Below, one piece after another: positions 17,449 through 25,962 of a stretch of DNA of 64,000 bases (position 1 is the stretch's first letter; every line of letters starts with the position of its first letter). Where the stretch lies: assembly GCA_963847985.1 (NCBI GenBank), contig CAWKBS010000003.1, positions 1-64,000 on the forward strand. Direction: 5' to 3'. Origin of the DNA: JAIBJN01 sp963847985 (GTDB taxonomy: Bacteria > Actinomycetota > Thermoleophilia > Gaiellales > Gaiellaceae). The notes under the pieces were generated by a model, which was not told the origin of the DNA, did no database searches, and worked only from the letters and a program-made list of their open reading frames with translations. The position numbers were made by a program, and so were the translations under genes.

Positions 17449-18375
17449 TTAGCGGAGGTCGCCGGGGAGGCGGAAGAAGACGTCCTCGCGCGCAATCTCG
17501 ACGTCCTCGCGATCGTGGTAGCCGAGCTCGTCCAGACGCGCGACGACGCGCTCGACGAGGATCTCCGGCGAGGACGCGCCGGCGGTGAGGCCGACGGTTT
17601 CGTGGCCGTCGAGCCAGGCCGGGTCGAGGTCGCCCTCGTCGTCGATCAGGTAGGCGTCGCAACCGCGGTCGTGCGCCACCTCCACCAGCCGGTTCGCGTT
17701 CGAGCTCGTCCTGGAGCCGACGACCAGGACGAGCGTCGCGTCCTCGCAGATGCGCTTGACGGCGTCCTGGCGGTTCTGGGTGGCGTAGCAGATGTCCGCC
17801 GACGGCGGCCCGACGAGCTCGGGAACCCGCTCCCGGAGGGCCGTGACGACATCGGCGGTGTCGTCGAGCGAGAGCGTCGTCTGGGTCAGGTACGCGAGGC
17901 TCTGGCCCTCTTCGAGCTCGAGCGCCTCGACGTCCTCCGGCGTCTCGACGAGGACGATCGAGTCGGGCGCCTCGCCCATCGTCCCCTCCACCTCGACGTG
18001 GCCGGCGTGACCGACCAGGGCGATCTTGTGCCCGCGGGCCGCATAGCGCCGCGCCTCGGCGTGCACCTTGGAGACCAGCGGGCAGACGGCGTCGACGATC
18101 TGAAGCCCGCGCTCCGCGCACTTCTCGTAGACCTGGGGCGAGACACCGTGCGCCGAGAGGACGACGAGCGCGCCTTCGGGGACGTCCTCCTCGGAGTCGA
18201 CGAAGACGGCCCCACGCTCCTCGAGGTCCCTGACGACGTGCACGTTGTGGACGATCTCGTGGCGCACGTACACCGGCGGGCCGTGACGCTCCAGGAGCTT
18301 CTCGACGATGTCGATCGCCCTGACGACGCCTGCACAGAAGCTCCGCGGGCTGGCGACGAGGACTCGCTTGCTCAC
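17449..18375 (-). CDS. ispH: 4-hydroxy-3-methylbut-2-enyl diphosphate reductase
   Basis: Last enzyme of the MEP pathway, an iron-sulfur reductase that makes IPP and DMAPP. 308 residues with the N-terminal Cys of SPRSFCAGVVRAI, the conserved HEIVHN, SAHGVSP, the second Cys in VDAVCPLVSKVH, LVGHAGHVEVEGTMGE, TQTTLS, and the third Cys in DICYATQNRQDAV with SSNANRLVEVA. All three cluster cysteines are present. It overlaps hpnG by four bases, so C5 precursor supply and hopanoid synthesis are transcribed together. Confidence 0.95.
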   Translation of the reverse strand: MSKRVLVASPRSFCAGVVRAIDIVEKLLERHGPPVYVRHEIVHNVHVVRDLEERGAVFVDSEEDVPEGALVVLSAHGVSPQVYEKCAERGLQIVDAVCPLVSKVHAEARRYAARGHKIALVGHAGHVEVEGTMGEAPDSIVLVETPEDVEALELEEGQSLAYLTQTTLSLDDTADVVTALRERVPELVGPPSADICYATQNRQDAVKRICEDATLVLVVGSRTSSNANRLVEVAHDRGCDAYLIDDEGDLDPAWLDGHETVGLTAGASSPEILVERVVARLDELGYHDREDVEIAREDVFFRLPGDLR

Positions 18376-18989
18376 GGGGTCGCCTCCGGAGCGAGCGCGA
18401 GCGCGGCCGCGCGCAGAGAGGCGAGAGCGCGCCTGGCTGCGAGCGCAGAGCGCAGGGTTGCCCCCGGCTCGACGAGGAACGCCTTGGCCAGAGCGCGCCG
18501 GTCCGTGCGCCCGTCGGGCAGGGCGGCGCTCGCCAACCTCCCCACCGGTTGCTCGGGCGTGTCGGAGATCGCCCTGACGACGCCGGCCAGGCGACCGGTC
18601 GCGGCCAGGGCCGCGCTCTCGGTGTCCACGGCCACGGCGCCGGTCTCGCGGGCGAGCTCACGGCGCGCCACGGGATCGTCCACGACGACGCCCGCGTCGC
18701 AGACCACGGCGGTCAGCGCTCCCGGCACCTCGAGCGGCTCCTGCTCCCAGAGCACCGTCCCCTCGGCGTCGACGATGCGCCTCGCGCTGACGAGCGTGCC
18801 GGGCGCAAGCCCGGAGACGAGCGCGCCGGCGAGGCCGAAGGAGACGAGCCGCCCTTCCGGCAGCGGCAGCCCGGCCTGGAGCCCGACGCGGGCCGCGCGC
18901 GCCTGCGCACTCCGCGCCGCGGCCTCCTCGACGGCGAGGGCGCACGCGAGGGTGAGCGCCCCGGTGGACTCCCTCAGCGAAACGTCCAA
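18372..18989 (-). CDS. hpnG: hopanoid-associated nucleoside phosphorylase (HpnG)
   Basis: In bacteriohopanepolyol synthesis HpnG removes adenine from adenosylhopane, the HpnH product, giving a ribosylhopane form. The 205-residue protein has the nucleosidase/phosphorylase pattern: GRLVSFGLAGAL (glycine-rich phosphate loop), a central VLWEQEPLEVP region, and the ligand-binding ETGAVAVDTESAALA with the essential glutamate. The only start fitting the domain is TTG 18989, overlapping hpnH by 16 bases. Assignment rests on family features plus the hpnH neighbour. Confidence 0.85.
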   Translation of the reverse strand: MDVSLRESTGALTLACALAVEEAAARSAQARAARVGLQAGLPLPEGRLVSFGLAGALVSGLAPGTLVSARRIVDAEGTVLWEQEPLEVPGALTAVVCDAGVVVDDPVARRELARETGAVAVDTESAALAATGRLAGVVRAISDTPEQPVGRLASAALPDGRTDRRALAKAFLVEPGATLRSALAARRALASLRAAALALAPEATP

Positions 18990-19972
18990 GCGAGGCTCCT
19001 GACGGTTTCCTTCACGCTCGAGGTCGTCGCGATCGTCGCGGCGGGCTCGAAACCGGAGTGGATCCCGCAGTGCTCGCAGCGATGGTCGTTCCCGGGGCCG
19101 TAGCGTTCCCACTCGATCCCGTTGACCAGCGCGTCGTACGTGGGGAAGATGCCGTCGGTGAGCAGGTAGCACGGGCCCTTCCAGCCGTACGGGTTCCGCG
19201 TGACGGAGCCCCACGGAGCGCACGGGAGCTTCTTGTCGCCCGTGAGGAAGTCCTGGTAGACCGGGCTTGCGAGCCAGCGGTAGCCGTGCTTGCGGACTGC
19301 ATCGCGGATGAGGCGGAACTTGGCCTCGTGCTCGTCGCGCGTCATCGTCAGGTTCGGGTCGATCTGGGAGTACTGGTAGCCGGGCGCGACGAGCATCCCG
19401 TCGATGCCGACCTCGTCGGTGAGGTAGGCCATCATCTGGATGACGTCGTCGACCTCGGTCTCCTTGAAGATGGTCGTGTTCGTCGTCACGCGGAAGCCGT
19501 TCTCGCGCGCGGTCCTGATCGCATCCACGGCGATCTCCCACAGGCCCGGGTAGTCGCAGATGTAGTCGTGGATCTCCTGCATGCCGTCCAGGTGGACGAC
19601 GAAGGTCAGGCGCGGGTCCGGCTCGAAGCGGTCGAGCATGTCCGTGAGCCGGAGCGCGTTCGTGCAGAGCTGGACGTTCCGCTTCATCTCGACGAAGCCG
19701 GCGACGACTTCCTCGATGCCCTTGAAGATCAGTGGCTCGCCGCCGCAGACGGAGATGACCGGGGCCGGGCACTCGACGGCCGTGTGCAGGCACTCCTCCA
19801 CGGTCAGGCGGGCCTTGTTCGACTCGTACTCGCGGATCTTCCCGCAGCCGATGCAGGCGATGTTGCAGCCGAGCGTGGGCTCGAGCATGATCACGAGCGG
19901 ATACCGGTCCTTGCCCTTCTGCGAGGCGACGTAGCGCCCGATCTGGACGGTGCTGCGAAGCGGGAACTTCAT
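18974..19972 (-). CDS. hpnH: adenosyl-hopene transferase HpnH, radical SAM enzyme
   Basis: Radical SAM enzyme that joins a 5'-deoxyadenosyl group to diploptene, giving adenosylhopane, the first step of side-chain extension. 332 residues. The cluster motif CNIACIGC (CX3CX2C) lies near residues 36-43, then SVCGGEPLIFKGIEE, VHLDGMQEIHDYICD, and the C-terminal DUF3463-type Cys-rich end (CAPWGSVTRNPYGWKGPCYL, CEHCGIHSG). Start ATG 19972 overlaps the hpnA stop by four bases. Normal length for the family. Confidence 0.95.
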   Translation of the reverse strand: MKFPLRSTVQIGRYVASQKGKDRYPLVIMLEPTLGCNIACIGCGKIREYESNKARLTVEECLHTAVECPAPVISVCGGEPLIFKGIEEVVAGFVEMKRNVQLCTNALRLTDMLDRFEPDPRLTFVVHLDGMQEIHDYICDYPGLWEIAVDAIRTARENGFRVTTNTTIFKETEVDDVIQMMAYLTDEVGIDGMLVAPGYQYSQIDPNLTMTRDEHEAKFRLIRDAVRKHGYRWLASPVYQDFLTGDKKLPCAPWGSVTRNPYGWKGPCYLLTDGIFPTYDALVNGIEWERYGPGNDHRCEHCGIHSGFEPAATIATTSSVKETVRSLAWTFR

Positions 19973-20847
19973 GCTCCTCCCTTCGAGAGCGCCTCGGCGA
20001 CGGCACGGGCGAGCGCCGGCTCGACGGGGCCCGGCTCGTAGCCGAGTGTACTGCGGGCCTTGGCCGAGGAGAAGTACATGGGCAGCCTGGCCAGGCGCAC
20101 CTCGTCCCGGTTGGCGATTCCGGCCGCGGCAGCCATCTCGGCAACAGCATACGGAACCCGCACGCGGGGCCGCGGCCGGTCGGCAAGGCGTGCGATCGCG
20201 GCGAAGAGATCCTCGAGGCCGAGGTCGACGCCGCCGAGCAGGTAGCGCTGCCCCGGTTCGCCGCGCTCCAGGGCCAGCGCGTGGCCGCACGCGACGTCTC
20301 TGACGTCGACGACGTTGAGCCCCGTGGTGCCGATGAAACCCCGCAATCGCCCACGCGCGACGCCCGCGATCATGCGGCCGGTCGGCGTCGGCTTGTGGTC
20401 GCCGTCGCCGACCGGCGTCGTCGGGTTGACGACGACCGCGCCCGCCTCGAGCGCGAGCCGCTCGGCGGCGAGCTTCGTGCGCTTGTAGGGGACCTCCAGC
20501 TCCCAGGCGGGTGGCCCGTCCTCCTCGGTGGCGGGCCGCCCGGCAACCGGGCCGCAGGTGCCCGCCGTCGAGCAGTGCAGGAACCGGCGCACGCCGGTGC
20601 GGGCGGCGACGTCGAGGAGCGTCCTCGTCCCCTCCACGTTGACGCGCTCGAAGGCCTCGGCAGGGGCGTCGTAGCTGTAGAGCGCGGCCACGTGGACGAC
20701 CGCCTCGCAATCGGCCACGACGCGCTCGAGCCCGTCGCGATCGAGCAGGTCGACGCGCTCGTCGCGCACGTCGGTGCCGCGCTCGCGCAGCTCCTGGGCG
20801 ACGTGGCTCCCCACGAAGCCCGTGGCCCCGGTGACGTAGACCCTCAC
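19969..20847 (-). CDS. hpnA: hopanoid-associated sugar epimerase (HpnA)
   Basis: NAD-dependent extended-SDR protein found in hopanoid clusters; its exact reaction is not settled. 292 residues with the N-terminal Rossmann motif VTGATGFVGSHVAQEL, AVVHVAALYSYD, the YKRTK active-site pair in VPYKRTKLAAERL, VNPTTPVG, and the HpnA-typical GLNVVDVRDVACGHALALE. It starts at GTG 20847, overlapping the shc stop by four bases. Confidence 0.9.
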   Translation of the reverse strand: MRVYVTGATGFVGSHVAQELRERGTDVRDERVDLLDRDGLERVVADCEAVVHVAALYSYDAPAEAFERVNVEGTRTLLDVAARTGVRRFLHCSTAGTCGPVAGRPATEEDGPPAWELEVPYKRTKLAAERLALEAGAVVVNPTTPVGDGDHKPTPTGRMIAGVARGRLRGFIGTTGLNVVDVRDVACGHALALERGEPGQRYLLGGVDLGLEDLFAAIARLADRPRPRVRVPYAVAEMAAAAGIANRDEVRLARLPMYFSSAKARSTLGYEPGPVEPALARAVAEALSKGGA

Positions 20848-22736
20848 CCGGCGGCATCAAGGGCGCGACGGACGCGCCCGAGCGCGAGGACCGGCCAGAC
20901 CTCCCGGTAGAGGTGGTAGTTGATGAGGAAGTCGCGCGGGAAGCCGGTGCCGGTGAAGTACGGCTCGTCCCAGCCCCCGTCTCGCTTCTGCGTGCGGGCG
21001 AGCCAGGCCACCGCGCGGGCGGCGCAGTCCGACCCCGCCTCGCCCGCGGCGACGAGCGCGATGAGCGCCCAGGCGGTCTGCGACGGCGTGGACTCGCCAC
21101 GGCCGCGCCAGGCGAGGCCGGCCTCGCCGCGGTCGTACGAGCGGCAGTCCTCGCCGAAGCCCCCGTCCTCGTTCTGGCGGGCCTCGAGCCAGGAGAGAGC
21201 GCGGCGGATCGCCGGATGGTCGGCCGGGGCGCCGGCGGCCTCGAGCGCCGGCAGCACGGCGGCGACCCCGTAGACGTAGTTCACCCCCCAGCGCCCGAAC
21301 CAGGAGCCGTCCTCCTCCTGCTCGGCGAGCAGGTACTCGACCCCGCGGCGGACCGCGTCCTCGTAGCCGCCTTCGCGCGCGAGCAGCTCCACCGCGTGGG
21401 CGGTGACGTCCGCTGAGGGCGGGTCCGTAACGGCGCCGAAGTCGCAGAACGGGATGTTGTACAGCCACTCGGCGTGGTTGTCCGCGTCGAACGCCCCCCA
21501 GCCGCCGTTCGCGCTCTGCATGCCGGCAAGCCAGCGGCAGGAGCGCTCGATCGCGACGCGACCGGTTCCCAGGTCGTCGAGAGCCAGCCCGATCACCGCC
21601 GCGTCGTCGACGTCCGGGTACAGGTCGTTGTCGTACTCGAACGACCAGCCCCCCGGCTCCACCCCGGGCCTGCGGATGGCCCAGTCGCCCCGCTGCCGCA
21701 CCTCTTCGCCCAGGAGCCACTCGCCGGCCCGCTGCAGCGCAGGCTCGTCCGCGGGGACGTCCGCCGCCCGGAGAGCGAGCAGCGCGAGCCCCGTGTCCCA
21801 GACCGGCGACTGGCACGCCTCGGGGCGAAGCCGGTCGCCGTCCTCGACGAGGAAGCGCTTCCACCCGGCCAACCCACGGCGCAGGTACGGCGACTCGGGG
21901 CCGTGACCCCGGCAGGCCAGCGCGATCAGCGACCACACCCACGGCGGCTGGATCCCGCCCCAGGAGCCGTCGAGCTCCTGCCGGTCGACGATCCAGCGCT
22001 CGGCGACCTCGAGCGCCCGCTCGCGGCCCGGCTGGAACGAGCGCTGCGCGTACCAGGCGAGTGCCCGGTCGCTCAGCAGACCGAGCGTCGGCTTCCTGGC
22101 GGCGGGGCCCAGGTCGAGCTCACGGCAGGCCCGCTCCGGCGGAAGCTGCCGGACCGGCCGGTAGTGGAGGACGACCGTCAGCGGCACGACGGTCTGCCGC
22201 GCCCAGCAGGCGAAGTCGTAGACGGACAGCGGGAACGACGGCGGCATGACGACGAGCTCGGGCGGCAGCTGCGGGATCTCCTCCCACGGGCAGAGGCCGA
22301 AGAGGGCGAGCCAGATCCGCGTGAAGACTCGGGCGCCGCCGATGCCGCCTCGCTCCTCGCAGAATCGGCGCGCGGCGGCGAGGCGCTCGTCGTCCGCCGC
22401 GAGCCCGGCAAGACGGAGGGCCGCATACGACTCGAGCGTCGCCGCGAGGTCCGGCTCACCCTCCCAGAAGATCGACCAGAGCCCGTCCGGGCGCTGGCGG
22501 GCGAGCAGCTCGTTGACGCAGCGGCGCGTGGTGTCCTCGTCGCGCAGCCGCAGGAACTCGAGCAGCAGCAGGTGCTGCGCGGTCATGGTCACGTTCGACT
22601 CGAGCTCTCCCACCCACCAGCCGTCCGGCCGCTGGAGCGACAGGAGCCGTCGGGTCGCCCGGCCGAGCGTCCGCTCGAGGTCGGTCGCGGCCGAACGGGC
22701 GGCCGTCTTGGCGCTGCGTTCCCGGGTGGTACTCAC
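20844..22736 (-). CDS. shc: squalene-hopene cyclase
   Basis: Cyclises squalene to hopene/hopanol at the membrane. 630 residues, usual length. The acid motif DXDD is seen as DVDD in NDLYPDVDDAAVIGL at about residue 375. Several QW repeats are visible (LQRPDGWWVGELE, DRQELDGSWGG, MQSANGGWGAFDADN, EQEEDGSWFGRWGVNY, RQNEDGGFGEDC, TQKRDGGWDE). The catalytic-cavity segment WVWSLIAL and the C-terminal GTGFPRDFLINYHLYR are typical. Start GTG 22736. A spacer of about 89 bases separates it from the hpnE stop, the second longest gap in this otherwise tightly packed operon. Confidence 0.96.
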   Translation of the reverse strand: MSTTRERSAKTAARSAATDLERTLGRATRRLLSLQRPDGWWVGELESNVTMTAQHLLLLEFLRLRDEDTTRRCVNELLARQRPDGLWSIFWEGEPDLAATLESYAALRLAGLAADDERLAAARRFCEERGGIGGARVFTRIWLALFGLCPWEEIPQLPPELVVMPPSFPLSVYDFACWARQTVVPLTVVLHYRPVRQLPPERACRELDLGPAARKPTLGLLSDRALAWYAQRSFQPGRERALEVAERWIVDRQELDGSWGGIQPPWVWSLIALACRGHGPESPYLRRGLAGWKRFLVEDGDRLRPEACQSPVWDTGLALLALRAADVPADEPALQRAGEWLLGEEVRQRGDWAIRRPGVEPGGWSFEYDNDLYPDVDDAAVIGLALDDLGTGRVAIERSCRWLAGMQSANGGWGAFDADNHAEWLYNIPFCDFGAVTDPPSADVTAHAVELLAREGGYEDAVRRGVEYLLAEQEEDGSWFGRWGVNYVYGVAAVLPALEAAGAPADHPAIRRALSWLEARQNEDGGFGEDCRSYDRGEAGLAWRGRGESTPSQTAWALIALVAAGEAGSDCAARAVAWLARTQKRDGGWDEPYFTGTGFPRDFLINYHLYREVWPVLALGRVRRALDAAG

Positions 22737-22825
22737 GGTTTCACGCTCTCGTCACATTCAGCGCGCCACACGCGCGCTTTTCCTCACTACGCTCGAAAGC
22801 GGGTGGAGGGAGGGGTGCCCCAAGA

Positions 22826-24115
22826 TTAAGGAAGTGTCTCACGCTCGTGCTGCGAGGTAGAAGCGGCCAGGAGGTGGCGCGCGGCGGCGCGGCCGCTGCG
22901 AATCGCGCCTTCCATCGTCGCGGGCCAGCCGGTTGCCGTCCACGCGCCGGCACGCGCGACGCCCGGCCGGCCGGTGTCGGGGCCGGGCCGAAGGGCGGCT
23001 GTTCCCGGGAAGGCGGCGAACGTCGCGGCCGGCTCGCGGCTCACGCGCGACCACAGGAGCTCGGCCGGGCCGAGCCGCGCGGTCAGCTCGCCGGCCAGGA
23101 GGTCGACGAGCGCGCGGCCGCGAACCTCGAGCAGCTCCGGCGCGCCGCTCGAGACCACGGTCAGGTACTGCCCGCTCTCGGGCCGGTGCCCGGTGAGAGC
23201 GCCCCGGTCGAAGACCCAGTGCGCAGGGCTGCGCAGCAGCGCGGCCACCTCGAACTCGAGGATCGGCCGGTCGAAGAGGAGATGGGCGCTGACGATCGGC
23301 GAGTCCTCGAGGCCGGGATCCGGCTCCTCGAGGAGGCCGGCGCTCTCGGCCGGCGGGAGGGCGACCACGACGAGGTCGGCCTCCACCCGCCCGCCGTCGG
23401 CGAGCAGGACGGCGCCGTCGGCGAGAGCCGCGACGCGCTCGCCGGTGCGAACGACCGCGCCCCGCTCCCGCAGCGCCACGGCCGCCGCCTCTCCGTGCAC
23501 GGAGCCGAGCGGGGCCAGCGGCAGGATCACGTCGCTCGCCCGTCGCTCGCCCAGCAGCGCGGTCTGCACGGTGAAGAGCGCGGGCGCGGCGCTCACCTCC
23601 TCGCAGCGGACGTTCAGCGCCGGTCGGATGAAGACGTCCCAGAAGCGCTCGATCGCCCTCTGGGACTGACCCAGGCGCCTCAGGAGCTCGGCAAACGTCT
23701 CGCCGTCGTGAGCCTCGGGATCGAGCCGGCCGAGCCGTCGTGCGACCCGGGCGATCGCCACGCGGTCGCGCCAGGAGACATGGCGGTAGCGGAGGAGCCC
23801 GAGCGCCCCGGGCGCAAGGCGCGCGATGCCGCCGTCCTCCGCGATCACCGGAAGCGCGAGCGGCTCGCGGCGGACCGAGCCCTCCTGCCCGATCGCGGCG
23901 AGGAAGGCGAGGTACTCCGTGCAGCACCCCAGCGCGATGTGCTGGCCGTTGTCCGGCGGCGGGTCGGGGTCACCCTCTCGCGCCGGAAGCGTCTGGACGG
24001 CGCCGCCGAGCGACGGCCTCGCCTCCAGCACCGTGACCTCGTGCCCCGCCTCGACGAGGTCGAGAGCGGCCGCGAGGCCCGCCAGCCCCCCGCCGACCAC
24101 GGCAGCCTTAAGCAC
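22826..24115 (-). CDS. hpnE: hydroxysqualene dehydroxylase (HpnE)
   Basis: FAD amine-oxidase-fold enzyme that reduces hydroxysqualene to squalene, last of the HpnCDE route. 429 residues. The N-terminal dinucleotide motif VVGGGLAGLAAALDLVEAGH is followed by VLEARPSLGG, and GAWTATGWPATMEGAIRSG closes the FAD site. Start GTG 24115 places the motif seven residues in; a TTG at 24124 is the alternative. The GTG is inside the terminal arm of repeat copy B (24111-24122), so the start could be held in a 12-bp stem in the mRNA. There is no good SD. Confidence 0.92.
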   Translation of the reverse strand: MLKAAVVGGGLAGLAAALDLVEAGHEVTVLEARPSLGGAVQTLPAREGDPDPPPDNGQHIALGCCTEYLAFLAAIGQEGSVRREPLALPVIAEDGGIARLAPGALGLLRYRHVSWRDRVAIARVARRLGRLDPEAHDGETFAELLRRLGQSQRAIERFWDVFIRPALNVRCEEVSAAPALFTVQTALLGERRASDVILPLAPLGSVHGEAAAVALRERGAVVRTGERVAALADGAVLLADGGRVEADLVVVALPPAESAGLLEEPDPGLEDSPIVSAHLLFDRPILEFEVAALLRSPAHWVFDRGALTGHRPESGQYLTVVSSGAPELLEVRGRALVDLLAGELTARLGPAELLWSRVSREPAATFAAFPGTAALRPGPDTGRPGVARAGAWTATGWPATMEGAIRSGRAAARHLLAASTSQHERETLP

Positions 24116-24276
24116 CCGCTTCAAGACGAAGCCCTGAGCCGCCGGGCCGCGCTGGCCGGCACGATCCTGCGTCCTCGGTTGCGCCCGTAGCCTCCGGCTA
24201 CGAACGCGCCCTGCGTCCTTGCCTCGCACTCGCCCAGCACACCCCGGCGACGAGGCGTCATCTCGAAGCGGGTGCT
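24111..24276 (+). repeat. interspersed hairpin element, copy B (166 bases)
   Basis: Arms AGCACCCGCTTC (24111-24122) and GAAGCGGGTGCT (24265-24276) are a perfect 12-bp inverted repeat. The core is nearly identical to copy A and carries the internal hairpin GTAGCC-tcc-GGCTAC (24187-24201). It lies inside the hopanoid operon: one arm includes the hpnE start codon and the other touches the hpnD stop codon. The operon transcript would contain the reverse complement of the core. Confidence 0.87.
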
Positions 24277-25112
24277 CACAGGGCGACGACCGCCCGTGCC
24301 TTGCCCAGGGCGGAAAGCCGTGGGCGGCGCGAGAAGACGTCGTAGCCACGACCGCGCATCTGGACGAGGAGACCCTGGTAGATCCCGGCGAAGGCGCGCA
24401 CGCAGAGCGCGCTGCGGCGGTCGAGGAACGGCAGGAGACCGAGGCCGTCGCGCATGAGCGTCTCCGCCCGCGAGCCCTGGTGCTCCATGAGCGCGTGCCA
24501 CGGCGGGCTGACGCGGCCGGCCGCGACGTCTGCCTCGGCGACGCCGAAACGCTCGAGCTCGTCCTGCGGGAGGTAGACGCGGCCGAGCCGCCAGTCCTCG
24601 GCGACGTCGCGCATGATGTTGATCTGCTGGAGCGCGAGCCCGAGGCTCTCGGCCCGCGGGGCGGCCGCGGCCGGGTCGCTCGGCTGGTAGACGGCGAGGC
24701 AGGCGAGCCCGACGGCGCCCGCAACGCAGCGGCAGTAGTCGCGAAGCTCGTCCCAGGTCGCGTACCTGCTCTTCTCGGCGTCCATCAGCCCGCCGGCCAC
24801 CAGGTCGAGCAGCGCGCTCCGGGGAACGCCGTAGCGCTCGGTCGTGTCGGCGAGCGCGACGAGAACCGCGTCGTCTGCCGGCGCGCTCGGCAGCGCTTCG
24901 ACCGCGGCGCGGCACGCGGCCAGGCCGCGCCGCCGCTCCTCGACCGGGAGCGCGGGATCGTCGGCGATGTCGTCGACCCGCCGCGCGAAGGCGTAGAGCG
25001 CGGCGACGGCGAGGCGCTTCTCGCGCGGCAGCACCGCAATCCCCCAGGCGAAGTTGCGCGCCTCGCGGCGCGTGATGCGAACGGCCTCGGCGTACGCGTC
25101 GTCCGTCCTCAC
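24276..25112 (-). CDS. hpnD: presqualene diphosphate synthase (HpnD), phytoene/squalene synthase family
   Basis: Condenses two farnesyl diphosphates to presqualene diphosphate. 278 residues from GTG 25112. The two Asp-rich motifs are present as RRVDDIADD (near residue 45) and the second motif NIMRDVAEDWRLGRVYLP (near 170); the Tyr/Arg segment YATWDELRDYCRCVAGAVG also fits. It ends at the arm of repeat copy B and begins within the hpnC stop (GTGA). Separation from HpnC rests on order and on the intact motif set. Confidence 0.92.
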   Translation of the reverse strand: MRTDDAYAEAVRITRREARNFAWGIAVLPREKRLAVAALYAFARRVDDIADDPALPVEERRRGLAACRAAVEALPSAPADDAVLVALADTTERYGVPRSALLDLVAGGLMDAEKSRYATWDELRDYCRCVAGAVGLACLAVYQPSDPAAAAPRAESLGLALQQINIMRDVAEDWRLGRVYLPQDELERFGVAEADVAAGRVSPPWHALMEHQGSRAETLMRDGLGLLPFLDRRSALCVRAFAGIYQGLLVQMRGRGYDVFSRRPRLSALGKARAVVAL

Positions 25113-25949
25113 CGCCGAACCAGCTCCCGCACGGCCAGGCCGGCGAACGCACGGCGCGTCGGCGCGGGGCGCTGCGTGAAGACGTCCCAGCGGGCGCGCT
25201 CGAGGGCCTGCGAGCGCCGCCAGTCCCCCGCGGGCGTAGAGCGCGACCGAAAGCCCGGCCCTTCCGCCCAGCGCCCGGCGAAGGGGCAAGCCCTGCTCCA
25301 GGAGCGCCCGGGCCCGGTCGCCCTCGAAGCGGAGGAGCGCCGCGATGGGCTCGGTGAGGGGCCCGGCAAGGTCGTCGTCGGCGACCCCGAAGCGCCGCAG
25401 GTCCTCCTGGGGCAGGTAGACGCGCCCCAGCGAGAGGTCGCGCGGCGGGTCCTGGACGAAGTTGACGAGCTGCAGCCCCGTGCAGACGGCGTCGCTCATC
25501 GCGACGAGCCCGGGGTCGCCCGCCCTCCCGTAGATCCCGAGCACGAGGCGCCCGACCGGGTCGGCGGAGTGGGTGCAGTACTCGCGGACGTCTTCCCACG
25601 TCTCGTAGCGGCGGCGCACCTGGTCGATCCGGTTGGCCGCGATCAGCCGGCGGAACGGCTCCAGAGGCAGGGCGCGCTCGGCGATCGTTGCGTGCAGGCG
25701 GCGCATGACCTCGGTGCGCGCGTCGCCCTCCAGCTCCCGCTCGAGCTCGTCGAGAAGCGCCTCACGGTCGCCTGGAGCCTCGTCGCCGAGGGTGTCGATC
25801 AGGCGCGCGAAGCCGTAGACGGCGCGCAGGTGCGGGCGCGCGAAGCGCGGCGCCAGCACCGAGACGACCGGGAAGTTCTCGCCGGAGGCCCGCGCGTCGA
25901 TGCGGGCCGCGGCGAGCTCGGGAGCGTCGAGTAGGCTCGCCGGGGGCAT
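25109..25949 (-). CDS. hpnC: squalene synthase HpnC (hydroxysqualene-forming), one frameshift
   Basis: Converts presqualene diphosphate to hydroxysqualene. The N-terminus from ATG 25949 reads GENFPVVSVLAPRFARPHLR, typical of HpnC, then ARLIDTLGDE in place of a full DXXXD first motif, YCTHSADPVGRLVLGIYGR, and the second motif FVQDPPRDLSLGRVYLPQED. One extra base near 25212 shifts the frame; the end continues QALERARWDVFTQRPAPTRR to 25109. Total is about 279 residues. It is the first gene of the minus-strand operon. The divergent aldo/keto reductase starts only about 14 bases away, so its transcript may be nearly leaderless. Confidence 0.87.
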
Positions 25950-25962
25950 GTCGGCAGACAGT

